DNA from: Gordonia sp. PDNC005
GTDB lineage: Bacteria > Actinomycetota > Actinomycetes > Mycobacteriales > Mycobacteriaceae
Reading direction: 5' to 3'
Length of the DNA: 64,000 nucleotides
NCBI RefSeq assembly: GCF_016919385.1
Contig: NZ_CP070351.1
Coordinates: 3,906,001-3,970,000, forward strand
Below the pieces are notes generated by a model, which saw only the letters and a list, made by a program, of their open reading frames with translations, was not told where the DNA came from and made no database searches. This document shows positions 37,701 to 46,030 of the stretch, one piece after another. Positions within the stretch are counted from its first letter, which is position 1. Every line of letters begins with the position of its first letter. The position numbers and the translations under genes were made by a program.

Positions 37701-38081
37701 CATCTCGTTGAGGATCGGACCGAGTTCCCGACGTTCTACATCGACTTCCCGACGTCCACGTCGCCGCTCACGAGGGCGCATCGCAGTGTCGACGGAGTGG
37801 CCGAACGTTGGGACCTCGTCGCGTGGGGCGTCGAACTCGGCACCGCCTACACCGAGCTCACCGATCCCGTGGAACAGCGACGGCGCCTCACCGCGCAGTC
37901 GGTGAAGGCGGCACGCGGCGACGCCGAGGCGATGGAGATCGACGACGACTTCCTCACCGCACTCGAATACGCCATGCCGCCGACGGGTGGCCTGGGCGTG
38001 GGAGTCGACCGAGTCGTCATGATGATCACCGGCACCTCGATCCGCGAATCCCTGGCCTTCCCTCTCGCCAAACCGCAGTGA
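34701..38081 (+). CDS. lysX: LysX: lysyl-phosphatidylglycerol synthase / lysyl-tRNA synthetase fusion
   Basis: 1126 residues. Residues 1-270 contain about six transmembrane helices. About 270-620 is the MprF-type GNAT-like transferase domain (AITYRVELSTAVAGGDPIGD, ISLNFAAFRDFFEKGDEIG). About 650-760 is an OB fold (RVSVAGRLTRLRDFGSVAFA), and the remainder is a class II LysRS core with NFRNEGVDFSHNPEFTSLEA and the motif 3 region GLGVGVDRVVMM. The bifunctional enzyme charges tRNA-Lys and transfers lysine to phosphatidylglycerol, which gives cationic antimicrobial resistance in mycobacteria. It lies just downstream of an antimicrobial-peptide-type cluster. Confidence 0.95.
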   Translation: MTDSRTVRNPADLSSREAARQASAARRAVASVGRISHPSGFGHTVPQRAGAILGFFAIVSLLSAIIPPLHRLLQVPRTYLDGYVFPMPGASLAWIVALGLMAVSLGQRKRIAWWITVAFLTLYATANFLVVLIGRSDRRWHDEWVPSLIGLCIDLLALGVLIASYRQFTTRVRRGAIMASLGVLVTGFALGTVAGWGLVTIAPGTLQSHERLPYVFNHVVAFSTLEMRRLGDHHSNWTVNWLLGLFGALALIAAAVVLFRSQRLASLMTATDERLIRTLLETYGEDDSLGYFSTRRDKAVVFSPDGRAAITYRVELSTAVAGGDPIGDPASWPEAIAEYMALAEKYGWHPAVLGASTVGARAYEEAGLTALNIGDEAILYVADYSLSGPEMKNVRNSVSRAKRAGVTVRMRRMKDVAWPEVGDVVRRADEWRDTDEERGFAMALSRMGDPDDGECLLVEAVEKEGTPEERVIGMLSFVPWGRTGVSLDLMRRDRNGPNGVVETMVSELARNAESVGVTRISLNFAAFRDFFEKGDEIGAGPVMKASHGVLTFFSRFFQMESLYKSNAKYRPAWVPRYLCYEDGLSIPRAGLASVTAEGFVQLPGRKWRDLQYTKGEPSVPAGVDVDELIADLHRCAAAAATPTVVRPEQVRVRLAKLDQLADQGVDPYPVAQPPSHPVAAAVAEPIGTRVSVAGRLTRLRDFGSVAFARVHDSSGEIQLLVEPSSVDGPDFASTLDLGDLIGASGVIGTSRTGELSLIVDSWRLNGKCLHPLPDKWSGLTDPEAKVRQRYLDLAVDPRARGLLVTRSVVVKALRDHLSDAGFLEVETPILQQVHGGANATPFRTHINAYDLDLYLRIAPELYLKRLCVGGIEKVFELGRNFRNEGVDFSHNPEFTSLEAYAAHHDYLSMMTLTRDMIVAAATAAHGSPVIYRTGEDGVVDAVDVSVQWPVKTVHGAVSEAVGVEITAQTSVAELTDLCRGLDIALRPDWDAGHIVLEMYEHLVEDRTEFPTFYIDFPTSTSPLTRAHRSVDGVAERWDLVAWGVELGTAYTELTDPVEQRRRLTAQSVKAARGDAEAMEIDDDFLTALEYAMPPTGGLGVGVDRVVMMITGTSIRESLAFPLAKPQ

Positions 38082-38132
38082 CCGATTCACCCGAGAGCTC
38101 ACCTCGCTCAAAGGCGCAGGGGCAAAGCCAGC

Positions 38133-39245
38133 TCAAGGGACGGGGGAACTGGCGACGAGGTCGAACTCGGCGCGGCCGAGGCGCTCGCCGTTGACCTGAA
38201 GCTCGATCGCGTGCCGCCCAGGGTGATACTTCCGGGTCGTGATCACTTTGAACGAGTGGCGGCGGTTGATGTCCAGGACTTCGCCGGGCGCGAGGGTGCA
38301 CGTTGTGAGTTTGAAGACCTTCTCGGTCTGCTTGCCGTTGGCCTTGCGGTGATGGACGACGTAGTCGATTGCGACACGCGCATCGTTCGCGCCGACGTTG
38401 CGGACCGCAGCGGTGAACCCGAGATCCTCGCCGATCCGCACGGTGCCGCCCGCCGTCCGGGGGCCGTCGACCTCCACGCTCACCGGCCCGAAGCCGAGAA
38501 TGGCGAGGGCTGCGGGGTCGCCGCGCTTCACGAGGGTGCGCAGTGCGTGGCGGACGGTGGCTGCGGTGGTGTCGTCGGGGTCGGCCATCCATCGCTGCGC
38601 CGTCTCGACGACCAACTCGGGCGCGTGGCGGCTGACGTCGTTGAGATGGTTGGCGACTGAGCGTCGGACATAGTCACTCGGATCTCGGTAGAGAGCGTCC
38701 AGGATCGGGATTGCCGCTGCCGGGTCGGTGATCACGCCGGGTATCCGGGTACCCCATGGCAGATATGGGCGAGTGCCCTCCGATGCGAGACGTCGGACGT
38801 GTTCGTCGGTCGACGTCGTCCACCCCTGTGCGATCACCAGGCCGCGCGACAAATCGTGTCGTAGCAGAGCACGGATCGCGAACTCGGACGTCAGACGGCC
38901 GGTGAGTGTCGCGAGCATCGCCATCGCGTCGTCGAAGGCCTCCGCGCTGCCGTCGCCGACCGCCCGATCGGCGACGGCAGTGCTGACCGGCCACACCATC
39001 CACCCGGTGAGCCGAGGGCTCTCCACGGCCGCCGACACGACGGTGGCGAGGATGGGATAGTCGCCGGGGACGGCATCAAGCAGGGCGTCGCGCAGGAGGT
39101 CGGACCGCTCACGCAGAGGCAGTCCGTCGAACCGGCCGGCAGCGGCTCCGACTCCGGAGAACTCGGCATCCGGTGCCGCCCCTTCCAGCACCGCCTGCAA
39201 TTCACGGGCGACATCAGGACCGAGGAGTTCGTCGGCGGTGGGCAT
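38133..39245 (-). CDS. DNA alkylation repair protein, HEAT-repeat (AlkC/AlkD type)
   Basis: 370 residues from ATG 39245 (upstream in-frame extension rejected). The HEAT-like core contains the signature RDPSDYVRRSVANHLNDVSR and RTLVKRGDPAALAILGF. The last 110 residues are an Ig-like beta domain (FTAAVRNVGANDARVAIDYV), as in AlkC-type enzymes with an extra C-terminal domain. It likely removes or senses alkylated bases such as 3-methyladenine. It converges on lysX with a 51-bp gap. Confidence 0.8.
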   Translation of the reverse strand: MPTADELLGPDVARELQAVLEGAAPDAEFSGVGAAAGRFDGLPLRERSDLLRDALLDAVPGDYPILATVVSAAVESPRLTGWMVWPVSTAVADRAVGDGSAEAFDDAMAMLATLTGRLTSEFAIRALLRHDLSRGLVIAQGWTTSTDEHVRRLASEGTRPYLPWGTRIPGVITDPAAAIPILDALYRDPSDYVRRSVANHLNDVSRHAPELVVETAQRWMADPDDTTAATVRHALRTLVKRGDPAALAILGFGPVSVEVDGPRTAGGTVRIGEDLGFTAAVRNVGANDARVAIDYVVHHRKANGKQTEKVFKLTTCTLAPGEVLDINRRHSFKVITTRKYHPGRHAIELQVNGERLGRAEFDLVASSPVP

Positions 39246-39491
39246 GACCAATATTGTGCCGGGACGGTCTGACAAGTCGCGAGGCCGTCACCGTCGGTGA
39301 ATGTTGAACGAGCGCAGGCGCGATTCACCCGACCGGCCGCGGTGGCCCTTCGCGAAATGTGCACCGCACACAAGGTGCGGGCGTCCATACGGCCTCGTAG
39401 GTCCGCTCAGGTGCACATTTCGCGGTGATCGGACGATGCGCGGCGAAGCATCACATATGACTCGCCGGTAACAACGCTTAGACTCGAGGTC
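39246..39491. promoter_or_regulatory. Divergent promoter region with long inverted repeat
   Basis: No gene in 246 bp. A perfect 15-bp inverted repeat (CGCGAAATGTGCACC at 39351-39365 and its complement at 39410-39424) encloses 44 bp, with an inner GCACC...GGTGC hairpin (39361-39378). Being upstream of both flanking genes, it is not a terminator for either. Confidence 0.6.
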
Positions 39492-39980
39492 ATGACCTCG
39501 CTGAACTTCACCCCGACCGCAGACCTCGTCGATGAGATCGGCGCCGACGTGCGCAGCTGCGACACGCAGTTCACCCAGTACGGCGGCAACCGCGAGTTCG
39601 TCGGCACCGTGACGACCGTGCGCTGCTTCCAGGACAACGCGCTGCTCAAGTCGATCCTGTCGGAGCCCAACGAGGGCGGCGTGCTCGTCATCGACGGCGA
39701 CGCATCGGTGCACACCGCGCTGGTGGGCGACATCATCGCCGAGCTCGGCCGGTCGAACGGCTGGGTCGGGATCATCGCGAACGGCGCGATCCGCGACGCG
39801 AAGACGATCGGCGGAATGGCGATCGGCGTCAAGGCGCTCGGCACCAATCCCCGCAAGTCGACCAAGACCGGTGCGGGCGAGCGTGACGTGCCCGTGGAAC
39901 TCGGCGGCGTCACCTTCACGCCCGGCGACATCGCCTACTCCGACGACGACGGCATCGTCCTTGTCGCGCAGGCCGACTGA
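39492..39980 (+). CDS. rraA: RraA family protein
   Basis: 162 residues, full length. It has the RraA core [39 protein letters not shown], then [20 protein letters not shown] and [20 protein letters not shown]. The G-x-IRD loop is the active-site region shared with HMG/CHA aldolases. It is annotated as regulator of RNase E activity by homology; some family members are instead 4-hydroxy-4-methyl-2-oxoglutarate aldolases. The next gene starts 52 bp downstream. Confidence 0.9.
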   Translation: MTSLNFTPTADLVDEIGADVRSCDTQFTQYGGNREFVGTVTTVRCFQDNALLKSILSEPNEGGVLVIDGDASVHTALVGDIIAELGRSNGWVGIIANGAIRDAKTIGGMAIGVKALGTNPRKSTKTGAGERDVPVELGGVTFTPGDIAYSDDDGIVLVAQAD

Positions 39981-40032
39981 CCGGCCCGGACAAGCCTCAC
40001 CGAACACTGACACCCTCGAACAAGGAGCAGTA

Positions 40033-41580
40033 ATGCCGAAGCCGTCACCCGACTACTTCGCTCGCCTCGCCGCGCTGATCGCGATCGACGGAGAGCGTCC
40101 CACCAAGCCGGTTCTCGAAGCGTTCAGCGGCGCCGAGATGGCGACCATCCCCGTCGGCACCGCCGACGACATCGAACTGGCCGTCGCGCGGGCACGTGCG
40201 GCTCAGGTCCAGTGGGGCGCGCAGTCGCCGCAGAGCCGTGCGAAGGTCCTCAACCGATTCTCCGAACTGGTGCACGACGCCGCGCAGGAACTGATGGACA
40301 TCGCGCAGGCCGAGACCGGCAAGGCGCGCATCTACGCGCAGGAAGAGGTCATCGACGTCGCGCTGACCGCTCGCTATTACGCGCAGCAGGGCCCGGCGAT
40401 GCTCGCCGATCAGCACGTTCAAGGCATGCTGCCGGGTGCCACGGACGTCCGCGTCCGGTACCAGCCCAAGGGAGTCGTCGGTGTCATCAGCCCGTGGAAC
40501 TACCCGTTGACTCTCGCCGTGTCGGACGCGGTTGCTGCGCTGATCGCGGGCAACGCCGTCGTCATCAAGCCCGACAGCAACACCCCGTACTGTGCGCTCG
40601 CCCTCGCTGAACTCCTGTACAAGGCGGGACTGCCGCGAGAGCTGTTCGCCGTCGTCCCCGGACCCGGATCTGTCGTCGGTCAGGCGATCGTCGCCACCAC
40701 CGACTACCTCATGTTCACGGGCTCGTCGGCCACCGGTGCGACCCTCGCGGCGCAGGCGGGCAAGCGTCTCATCGGCTTCTCGGCCGAACTCGGCGGCAAG
40801 AACCCGATGATCATCACCGAGGGCGTGAACATCGACGACGCCGTCGCAGGCGCCGCCCGCGCGTGCTACTCCAACTCGGGCCAGCTGTGCATCTCGATCG
40901 AGCGCATCTACGTCGAACGGTCGATCGCCGACGAATTCACCTCCAAGTTCGCCGAGCACGTCAAGAACATGACCCTCGCGGGCACGTACGACTTCAACGC
41001 CGACATGGGCTCACTCGCCTCCGCGCAGCAGATCGAGACCGTGCAGGCGCACGTCGACGACGCCGTCGCCAAGGGCGCCAGGGTACTGGCGGGTGGCCGC
41101 AAGCGTGCCGACCTCGGCCCGTTCTTCTACGAGCCGACAGTCCTGGAGAACGTGTCGGACGAGATGACCTGCTTCGCCGACGAGACCTTCGGTCCGCTCG
41201 TGTCGATCTACCCCGTCGACTCGGTCGACGAGGCTATCAAGCGTGCCAACGACACCGAGTACGGTCTCAACGCCAGCGTCTTCGCAGGCAGCACCGCGCA
41301 GGCGCAGAAGATCGCCGAGCAGCTCCGTGCGGGAACCGTGAACATCAACGAGGGCTACGCCGCCGCGTGGGGCTCCACTGCGGCGCCGATGGGCGGCATG
41401 GGTGTGTCGGGTGTCGGACGACGCCACGGCCAGGAGGGGCTCCTCAAGTACACCGAGCCGCAGACCATCGCGACCCAGCGCGTCATCGGACTGGACGGCA
41501 TCAAGGGAATCCCGCAGGGTCTGTTCCTGAAGCTCACGCCGACACTTCTCCGTTCGTTGAAGTACCTGCCCGGCAGGTAG
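40033..41580 (+). CDS. gabD2: Succinate-semialdehyde dehydrogenase (NADP+)
   Basis: 515 residues from ATG 40033, with AAGGAG 5-6 nt upstream. ALDH hallmarks: VGVISPWNYPLTL, FTGSSATGATLAAQAGKRL, catalytic Glu in FSAELGGKNPMI and catalytic Cys in NSGQLCISIERIYV. The end matches the GabD2 branch of mycobacterial succinic semialdehyde dehydrogenases. It oxidises succinate semialdehyde to succinate in the GABA shunt or 2-oxoglutarate bypass. Substrate assignment rests on overall resemblance. Confidence 0.88.
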   Translation: MPKPSPDYFARLAALIAIDGERPTKPVLEAFSGAEMATIPVGTADDIELAVARARAAQVQWGAQSPQSRAKVLNRFSELVHDAAQELMDIAQAETGKARIYAQEEVIDVALTARYYAQQGPAMLADQHVQGMLPGATDVRVRYQPKGVVGVISPWNYPLTLAVSDAVAALIAGNAVVIKPDSNTPYCALALAELLYKAGLPRELFAVVPGPGSVVGQAIVATTDYLMFTGSSATGATLAAQAGKRLIGFSAELGGKNPMIITEGVNIDDAVAGAARACYSNSGQLCISIERIYVERSIADEFTSKFAEHVKNMTLAGTYDFNADMGSLASAQQIETVQAHVDDAVAKGARVLAGGRKRADLGPFFYEPTVLENVSDEMTCFADETFGPLVSIYPVDSVDEAIKRANDTEYGLNASVFAGSTAQAQKIAEQLRAGTVNINEGYAAAWGSTAAPMGGMGVSGVGRRHGQEGLLKYTEPQTIATQRVIGLDGIKGIPQGLFLKLTPTLLRSLKYLPGR

Positions 41581-41881
41581 TCAGCGCGGCACGTCGACGG
41601 CGCTGACACCGGGGATCACACTGATCACGGTTGGCGGCGCCTGGTATTGCTCACGAAGCACAGACACGGTCGCGACGACCGGCCCGGCGCCGGTGGTCGC
41701 GACCGCTGTCGTCGGGAGGGGCGACGGGTAGCCGGTGCTGCCGGCGACGGTCTTCCAGTGTCGGAGGTTCAGGTGCCCCGTGGCCCCTGTGCGCAGGTTG
41801 TGCCACTGCACCCGCAGGTACCGGTAGCTGTACTGGTAGTGACGACTACTGTGACTATCGCCACGGTAGCGAAGTCCGTTA
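41581..41881 (-). pseudogene. Possible gene remnant, secreted-protein-like tail
   Basis: A frame on the minus strand (GTG at 41811, 76 codons; open further upstream to a TAG near 41893 without a start) encodes LRVQWHNLRTGATGHLNL, then AVATTGAGPVVATVSVL and a closing GVSAVDVP. It reads like the C-terminal beta domain of a small secreted actinobacterial protein. Codon-upstream sequence has no signal peptide or ribosome-binding site, so I think it is a truncated fragment. Confidence 0.35.
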
Positions 41882-41910
41882 GTCCGTTCGGACTACAACG
41901 CTGACTTCGA

Positions 41911-42624
41911 TCAGACGCGACGCGCGACGTACCTGGCGCCGGCGTCGGTCATGCCGTTGACCGGATACAGCAGATGCATGGCGTTCGGTCCACCCAGGCG
42001 GGCACCGTTGCAGATGGTGTCGCCGGCAGCGCAGTAACGCACCGTCTTGCCGCGGTACGCCCGGCCGACGTGCATGGTCGGGGCCTTCGCGTCGCGCAGG
42101 AAGCGATCCGACGGCGGACCGAACAGGACGACGGCCTTCACGTGCGGTGCGATGGAGGCGGGGAGTGGTTTCGGCGTGTAGCGCTGGTAAGCGGCGTAGC
42201 TCGGCGGCATCCGCACGTCGTCCGCGACCGCATAGGCGGCCAGGGCCGCACCCTGTGAGTACCCGCCGACAACGATGTCGGTCGAGGGGCATGCGGCGGC
42301 GATCTGCTTGATTCGACTCTGCGCCGACTTCACCCCGTTGATGAAGGTGTGCGCGAACGCCAGCTTGTCGCGGAAGTCGCTGCTGGCCCGGTAGGAGACT
42401 GCCTCGACGCGGACGCGCTTTCCCGGCAGTGCCGCGCGGACCGAGCGTTCGAACGCGATCCCGGTGACACCCAGGGGCGGGGCCGTCTCGGCGGTTCCGC
42501 GCGCGAACAGGACGTGGACGTCGGCGCACTTGGGGGCCGCGTCAGCGGGCGCCGGCAGGGCTGACGAGACACCCGTGAACGCGGAGGCGGCCAGGACACT
42601 GCAGACGATCAGTCGCTTCAGCAC
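41911..42624 (-). CDS. Secreted cutinase family hydrolase
   Basis: 237 residues. The signal peptide is MLKRLIVCSVLAASAFTGVS with a likely cut near AADAA (about residue 30). The mature protein begins PKCADVHVLFARGTAE. The catalytic triad is Ser123 in GGYSQGAAL, Asp202 in YCAAGDTIC and His217 in NAMHLLYP. Paired cysteines match the cutinase fold. Members of this family in mycobacteria are exported esterases or phospholipases. Confidence 0.92.
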   Translation of the reverse strand: MLKRLIVCSVLAASAFTGVSSALPAPADAAPKCADVHVLFARGTAETAPPLGVTGIAFERSVRAALPGKRVRVEAVSYRASSDFRDKLAFAHTFINGVKSAQSRIKQIAAACPSTDIVVGGYSQGAALAAYAVADDVRMPPSYAAYQRYTPKPLPASIAPHVKAVVLFGPPSDRFLRDAKAPTMHVGRAYRGKTVRYCAAGDTICNGARLGGPNAMHLLYPVNGMTDAGARYVARRV

Positions 42625-42648
42625 ACGGCCATCGTAACCACGCGAACG

Positions 42649-43365
42649 TCAGGCCGGGTGGACGTTGAGGCGCGCGAGCAAGTCGTTGTCGATGGCTGTG
42701 AGCTCGTTGTCGATGGCACGCTGAGCCGATTTCCGCTGCGCAGGGGGCATCGTGTCGGCGGCGTCGGCTGCCACTAGAAGGTTGTCGAGCCTGCCCGTCA
42801 TCGCGTCGACGAATGCGCGTCCTTCGGCGGTCGTCTCGGCCGCGGCGACCTTCTGAGCGGATTCGCGTGAGGTCGCGATTCGGGCGCGGAGGGCGGCGCT
42901 CGGGCCGCCGAACTGCGTCAACACCGACGCGGGGACACCTGCGCGCTGTGCTTGCAGCTCGGTGAGCTGAGCGCGTGCCGCGACCGCGGCGCGATAGGCG
43001 ATCGGCACCACGATCGGCGCCGCCAGACGGCCGACGGCGAGATAGCGCTTCATCTTCGTCGTAGTGAAGAACGCCGCCTCAGCTGCGGCCTTGCTCTGTT
43101 CGGCGACCGTCTTGGCTTCAGCCGCAGCGACCTTCTGCTGTGCTTTGGCGTCGGCCTTGATCGTTTTGCGTTCCTGCTTCTGGGCGCGCTTATGGAACTT
43201 CTGCTCCGTGCGGAGGTCCTTCTTGCGCAGTTTGCGTTCGGCCGCGGTGGACGCTTTCGCCTCGGCCTTGGCGCGGTACTTGATCGCCTTCTCTTCGCCC
43301 TTGCGGATCTTCTTCTCCGCCTTGCGTTCCGTACGCTCTTCGCGCACCGATGAGAGCAGTCCCAT
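42649..43365 (-). CDS. Lys/Ala/Glu-rich coiled-coil protein (DUF6474-like)
   Basis: I choose ATG 43365 (MGLLSSVREERTERKAEKKI) over a longer frame to 43590 that overlaps the divergent gene. The 238 residues have a highly charged coiled coil (about 8-115), a short hydrophobic segment (about 125-145; AVGRLAAPIVVPIAYRAAVA) and a helical C-terminal domain. It resembles the DUF6474 group of actinobacteria. No function is known. Confidence 0.7.
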   Translation of the reverse strand: MGLLSSVREERTERKAEKKIRKGEEKAIKYRAKAEAKASTAAERKLRKKDLRTEQKFHKRAQKQERKTIKADAKAQQKVAAAEAKTVAEQSKAAAEAAFFTTTKMKRYLAVGRLAAPIVVPIAYRAAVAARAQLTELQAQRAGVPASVLTQFGGPSAALRARIATSRESAQKVAAAETTAEGRAFVDAMTGRLDNLLVAADAADTMPPAQRKSAQRAIDNELTAIDNDLLARLNVHPA

Positions 43366-43492
43366 GCCCGGCCTTCCGTGACGAAACTCGACACCTGCAA
43401 ATGATTGTCTCCAGCTTTGCATAGTCTCGTGGGGTAGTGAATCACTCGGTCCGCCGTGGGCCGGGGTGTCGATGTGATGTGGGGGTGCAGCC

Positions 43493-45172
43493 GTGAGTTC
43501 TGCCGTTCTGGGGGCGCGGAACCTCACCGGCTGCGAGCATCGCCTGGCGCTCGACTTCACCGAGCACGGTGACGCCGCGGCGTCGGACACCTCGCCGGAG
43601 GCCCGCAGGCGGATCGAAGCGGCTCAAAGCCATCGCGATCACGTGATCAACACCCTGCACGGATTTCAGAGCGACCGATCGTCGTCCGACGTCGTGACGG
43701 TGGAGGCGGGGGCGCATCGCGAGCGGGTGGAGCAGACGCGCCGGGCGATGGAGGCCGGAGCCACGTGGATCTTCCGCGCCGCGCTGCCGACTGACGTCGA
43801 ACGTGGGAGACGCGGGCACGCCGAGGCGCTCTTCCGGCTCGGCGACGGCTACCTGCCGATCATCGTCGTGAATCACCGGGTTACGACGCTGGTCAGCGGG
43901 GAGCGGCCCGCGGACGCGCCGCCGCCGACACTGCGCACCTCCCCGTTGTGGGGTTGGCATCCGGCCGTCGACGCCACGCGATCGGCCCGTTCGCAGCGGC
44001 GCGACGTGATGCGATTGGCTCACTTGACAGCGATGCTCGACGATCTCGATTGGGGTACGGCCGACGCTGGTGCCAGAGTCGGCGGTCTCATAGGTCTGGA
44101 TGCGGACTGCATGGTCGCAGTGTCGTTGGATGCGGCGCTGGCCGAGTACGCAGCCGAGTTCGAGCGTCGCCACGCGATCGCGGAGGGCAGCGTGCCCACG
44201 GTAGCGCGACGAGTCGGCGAGTGCCGTAGCTGCCACTGGTGGGCACGGTGTGAAAGCGAACTGGCCGATCGTCGTGATGTGAGTCTGGTGGTCGGCGGGA
44301 GCCAGGCCACCGTTCTGCAAGAAGCCGGCATCGCGACGTTCGACGCGCTGGCGGACTACCGCGGAGATCCCCCAGACGACTGGCCGGCGGCAGTCCCGTT
44401 CGCCGACGCGATCGTCTCCGCCGCCAGCTGGGTGGACGACATCCCGCTCGTCCGGCGACTCGATCGGCCACGCCTGCGCCGAGCAGACATCGAGGTGGAC
44501 GTCGACATGGAGAGCTACTCCGAACGCGGCGCCTACATGTGGGGAACGCTCCTGACCGACAACACCGATACCTCACGCGAAGTGCGCTACCTGCCGTTCG
44601 TCACCTGGGATCCGCTGCCGACTCTCGACGAGGGGCGTTCGTTCGCCGAGTTCTGGAACTGGATGGCGGCGGAACGACGCGCCGCGCGCAAGGCCGGAAA
44701 GACGTTCGCCGCGTACTGCTACTCGCAGCAGGCGGAGAATCGGTGGCTGCGCGGCAGCGCCGACCGATTCCACGGTGTGGTTCCCGGGGTCCCGTCGCGA
44801 GCCGAGGTCGACGCGTTCATCGGATCGAAGGAATGGGTCGACGTCTTCGAGGCTGTCGGCAAGAACTTCGTCTGCCCACGCGGAAAGGGTCTCAAGCGAA
44901 TCGCACCCGTGGCGGGTTTCAACTGGCGCGACTCCGAGGCGAGCGGAGAGGCGTCGATGGAGTGGTATGCGGCAGCAGTGGCCTTGGACGGCGCGGCGTT
45001 CGACGAGTCTCAACGCGCGCGTCTGCTCACGTACAACGAAGACGACGTTCAGGCGACAAAGGTGCTGCGCGAATGGATCTCATCCCAGGAGGTCCTCGAA
45101 CTCCCCACCGTGCGAGAGGTCCTCACACGCCGCGCCTCAGCGAGTGCGGGCCCTACTTCGCAATCTGTGTGA
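43493..45172 (+). CDS. TM0106 family RecB-like nuclease with RNase H-like domain
   Basis: 559 residues from GTG 43493. The N-terminal half is RecB-like (VLGARNLTGCEHRLALDF, then EALFRLGDGYLPIIVVNHRV) and has a cysteine pair in ECRSCHWWARCE, recalling Cas4/RecB Fe-S sites. The C-terminal part is a DEDDy-type exonuclease (IEVDVDMES, then LLTYNEDDVQATKVLREW). It is predicted to act on DNA or RNA ends. No helicase or CRISPR gene is nearby. It converges on and overlaps the GDT1-like gene by 20 bp. Confidence 0.85.
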   Translation: MSSAVLGARNLTGCEHRLALDFTEHGDAAASDTSPEARRRIEAAQSHRDHVINTLHGFQSDRSSSDVVTVEAGAHRERVEQTRRAMEAGATWIFRAALPTDVERGRRGHAEALFRLGDGYLPIIVVNHRVTTLVSGERPADAPPPTLRTSPLWGWHPAVDATRSARSQRRDVMRLAHLTAMLDDLDWGTADAGARVGGLIGLDADCMVAVSLDAALAEYAAEFERRHAIAEGSVPTVARRVGECRSCHWWARCESELADRRDVSLVVGGSQATVLQEAGIATFDALADYRGDPPDDWPAAVPFADAIVSAASWVDDIPLVRRLDRPRLRRADIEVDVDMESYSERGAYMWGTLLTDNTDTSREVRYLPFVTWDPLPTLDEGRSFAEFWNWMAAERRAARKAGKTFAAYCYSQQAENRWLRGSADRFHGVVPGVPSRAEVDAFIGSKEWVDVFEAVGKNFVCPRGKGLKRIAPVAGFNWRDSEASGEASMEWYAAAVALDGAAFDESQRARLLTYNEDDVQATKVLREWISSQEVLELPTVREVLTRRASASAGPTSQSV

Positions 45173-45884
45173 CGCCTTCGGCGGTCTCGTCGATCTCGGC
45201 GCGTGCGGCGGCCTCCGCGGCACGACGGCGGTTGGTGGAGATGATCCACACGACGCCGAGGGCGGTGATGACCAGAGCGCCGACGATAGTGAGGGCCGCG
45301 ACCAGCGCAGACGCGCCGGTGAGCCCTTCGACGATCAACCAGACCGCAAAACCGAAGAAGAGCACAGCGGCGCCGAGTGCGATGGTGCGCTCGGGCAGAT
45401 GCCTACCGAGCGTGCGTCCCACGATGATCGCCAGGGCGTCGGCGGCCACCATGCCGACGGTGGAGCCGATCCACACGCCGAGCCAGTCGTGGTCGGCGGC
45501 GAGTGCGATCGTCGCGAGCATCGTCTTGTCGCCGAGTTCGGCCAGCAGGAACGACGACATGACGGCGAAGAACACCGACCGTCCCACACGTCCCGCGCGG
45601 GATGCCTCGTCGTCGTCCAACTCGTCGCCGCGGACCGTCCACAGTCCGAACACCAGCATGGACAGGCCGCCGACGATCGACATCAACTCGGTCGGGATCG
45701 ACAGACCGAGGAAATGTCCGAGGAACACCGACGCGGCGTGCACCAGGGTCGTCGCCGTCAAGATCGCGGTCAACACCACCCACCAGCGGTAACGCAGGGC
45801 AAACGTCATCGCCATCAACTGGGACTTGTCGCCGAGCTCGGCGACGAAGATGACGGCGAAACTCAGCGCCAGGGCAGCGAACAT
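45153..45884 (-). CDS. GDT1/TMEM165 (UPF0016) cation exporter
   Basis: 243 residues with two inverted three-helix repeats, each carrying the family motif: VAELGDKSQLMA near residue 15 and LAELGDKTMLAT near 115. These acidic sites bind Mn2+ or Ca2+. The family exports manganese or calcium (MneA and relatives). I did not see a yybP-ykoY riboswitch upstream. Confidence 0.9.
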   Translation of the reverse strand: MFAALALSFAVIFVAELGDKSQLMAMTFALRYRWWVVLTAILTATTLVHAASVFLGHFLGLSIPTELMSIVGGLSMLVFGLWTVRGDELDDDEASRAGRVGRSVFFAVMSSFLLAELGDKTMLATIALAADHDWLGVWIGSTVGMVAADALAIIVGRTLGRHLPERTIALGAAVLFFGFAVWLIVEGLTGASALVAALTIVGALVITALGVVWIISTNRRRAAEAAARAEIDETAEGVTQIAK

Positions 45885-45922
45885 ACCGCCACGTTAGGGT
45901 GACCTGCGTCCCACAATCAACT

Positions 45923-45950
45923 CACCTGCGGACCCGCATAACCGCAGGTG
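45923..45950. other. 9-bp hairpin in divergent gap
   Basis: CACCTGCGG and its complement with a 10-nt loop, 39 bp upstream of the GDT1-like start and about 80 bp upstream of the ECF gene. It could be an operator or leader hairpin. Confidence 0.35.
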
Positions 45951-46030
45951 GGCGGCCCTGATCGGCCTGTTCGGGCGGCCGAAACCTCGTGTGCGGATCG
46001 GGCGGATCGCCCACCAGGCACAATGGTGCG

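Noticed and set aside
43366..43590. Longer N-terminus of the coiled-coil protein
   Set aside because: It would overlap the start of the divergent nuclease gene and has unlike composition; ATG 43365 gives a normal start.
45885..46030. Manganese (yybP-ykoY) riboswitch upstream of the GDT1-like gene
   Set aside because: Only a simple 9-bp hairpin is visible; the conserved riboswitch loops were not found.
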